A stretch of DNA of 33,597 nucleotides from Planctomycetaceae bacterium (GTDB taxonomy: Bacteria; Planctomycetota; Planctomycetia; Planctomycetales; Planctomycetaceae): contig JAJDEI010000154.1 in the NCBI GenBank assembly GCA_029259845.1, forward strand, positions 1 through 33,597, written 5' to 3'. Positions 33,466-33,597 of the stretch are shown piece after piece; positions within the stretch are counted from its first letter, which is position 1; each line of letters begins with the position of its first letter. Under the pieces are notes generated by a model, which was given only the letters and a program-made list of their open reading frames with translations, made no database searches and was not told the DNA's origin. The translations under genes were made by a program, and so were the position numbers.

Positions 33466-33597
<132 letters not shown>

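Overview
The window looks like a chromosomal segment of a high-GC planctomycete (Planctomycetia). This is inferred from gene content and style, not from any search. Supporting signs are an efflux adaptor fused to EF-hands, a GxxExxY-family protein, a Ser/Thr kinase with a multi-helix membrane tail, weak Shine-Dalgarno signals, and intergenic spacers full of inverted repeats. No rRNA, tRNA or CRISPR array was recognised.

Left third (1-11.4 kb, + strand). After a repeat-rich leader comes a tripartite efflux operon: a MarR regulator (421-1020), a 931-aa TolC-like outer-membrane lipoprotein (1017-3812), an HlyD/MacA-type adaptor ending in two EF-hands (3721-5700), a MacB-type ATPase (native start probably 6255) and a MacB permease (7116-8471). 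A 444-bp unit with 12-bp perfect terminal inverted repeats, carrying a GxxExxY gene, lies between adaptor and ATPase. Its frame is open straight into the ATPase, giving a 373-aa fused reading frame. Two exported proteins follow: a GH32-like propeller-type protein (8688-10202) and a phenol-degradation-type outer-membrane protein (10534-11388).

Middle (11.4-24.5 kb, - strand). Genes here encode endonuclease IV, a small membrane protein inside a ~527-bp cassette bounded by ~58-bp inverted repeats, a bacterial-PH-domain membrane protein, a decayed second GxxExxY unit, an ApgM-type phosphoglycerate mutase, a GT4 glycosyltransferase and a class I glutamine amidotransferase. Then comes a housekeeping block transcribed right to left: rpmE (type B L31), prfA, a small membrane protein, prmC, murA, and a membrane Ser/Thr kinase whose start overlaps the murA stop (ATGA).

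Right third (24.5-33.6 kb, + strand). Divergent promoters separate rpmE from a trpG/pabA-type amidotransferase. Next are moeA, a probable toxin-antitoxin pair (Panacea-domain antitoxin plus RelE/HigB-like toxin, overlapping by 7 nt), lnt, and a coupled pair of a DUF1611/DgcN-like protein and an alanine/ornithine-racemase-like PLP enzyme. The right end is mobile: a REP-associated tyrosine transposase flanked by five tandem and one inverted REP-like palindromes, then the 3' end (domains V and VI) of a group II intron on the - strand that runs off the window.

The most unusual features are the inverted-repeat-bounded GxxExxY unit fused in frame to an efflux ATPase and its decayed relative 7.8 kb away, the separate long-TIR cassette, the Panacea/RelE-like pair, and the kinase coupled to a C-terminally extended MurA.
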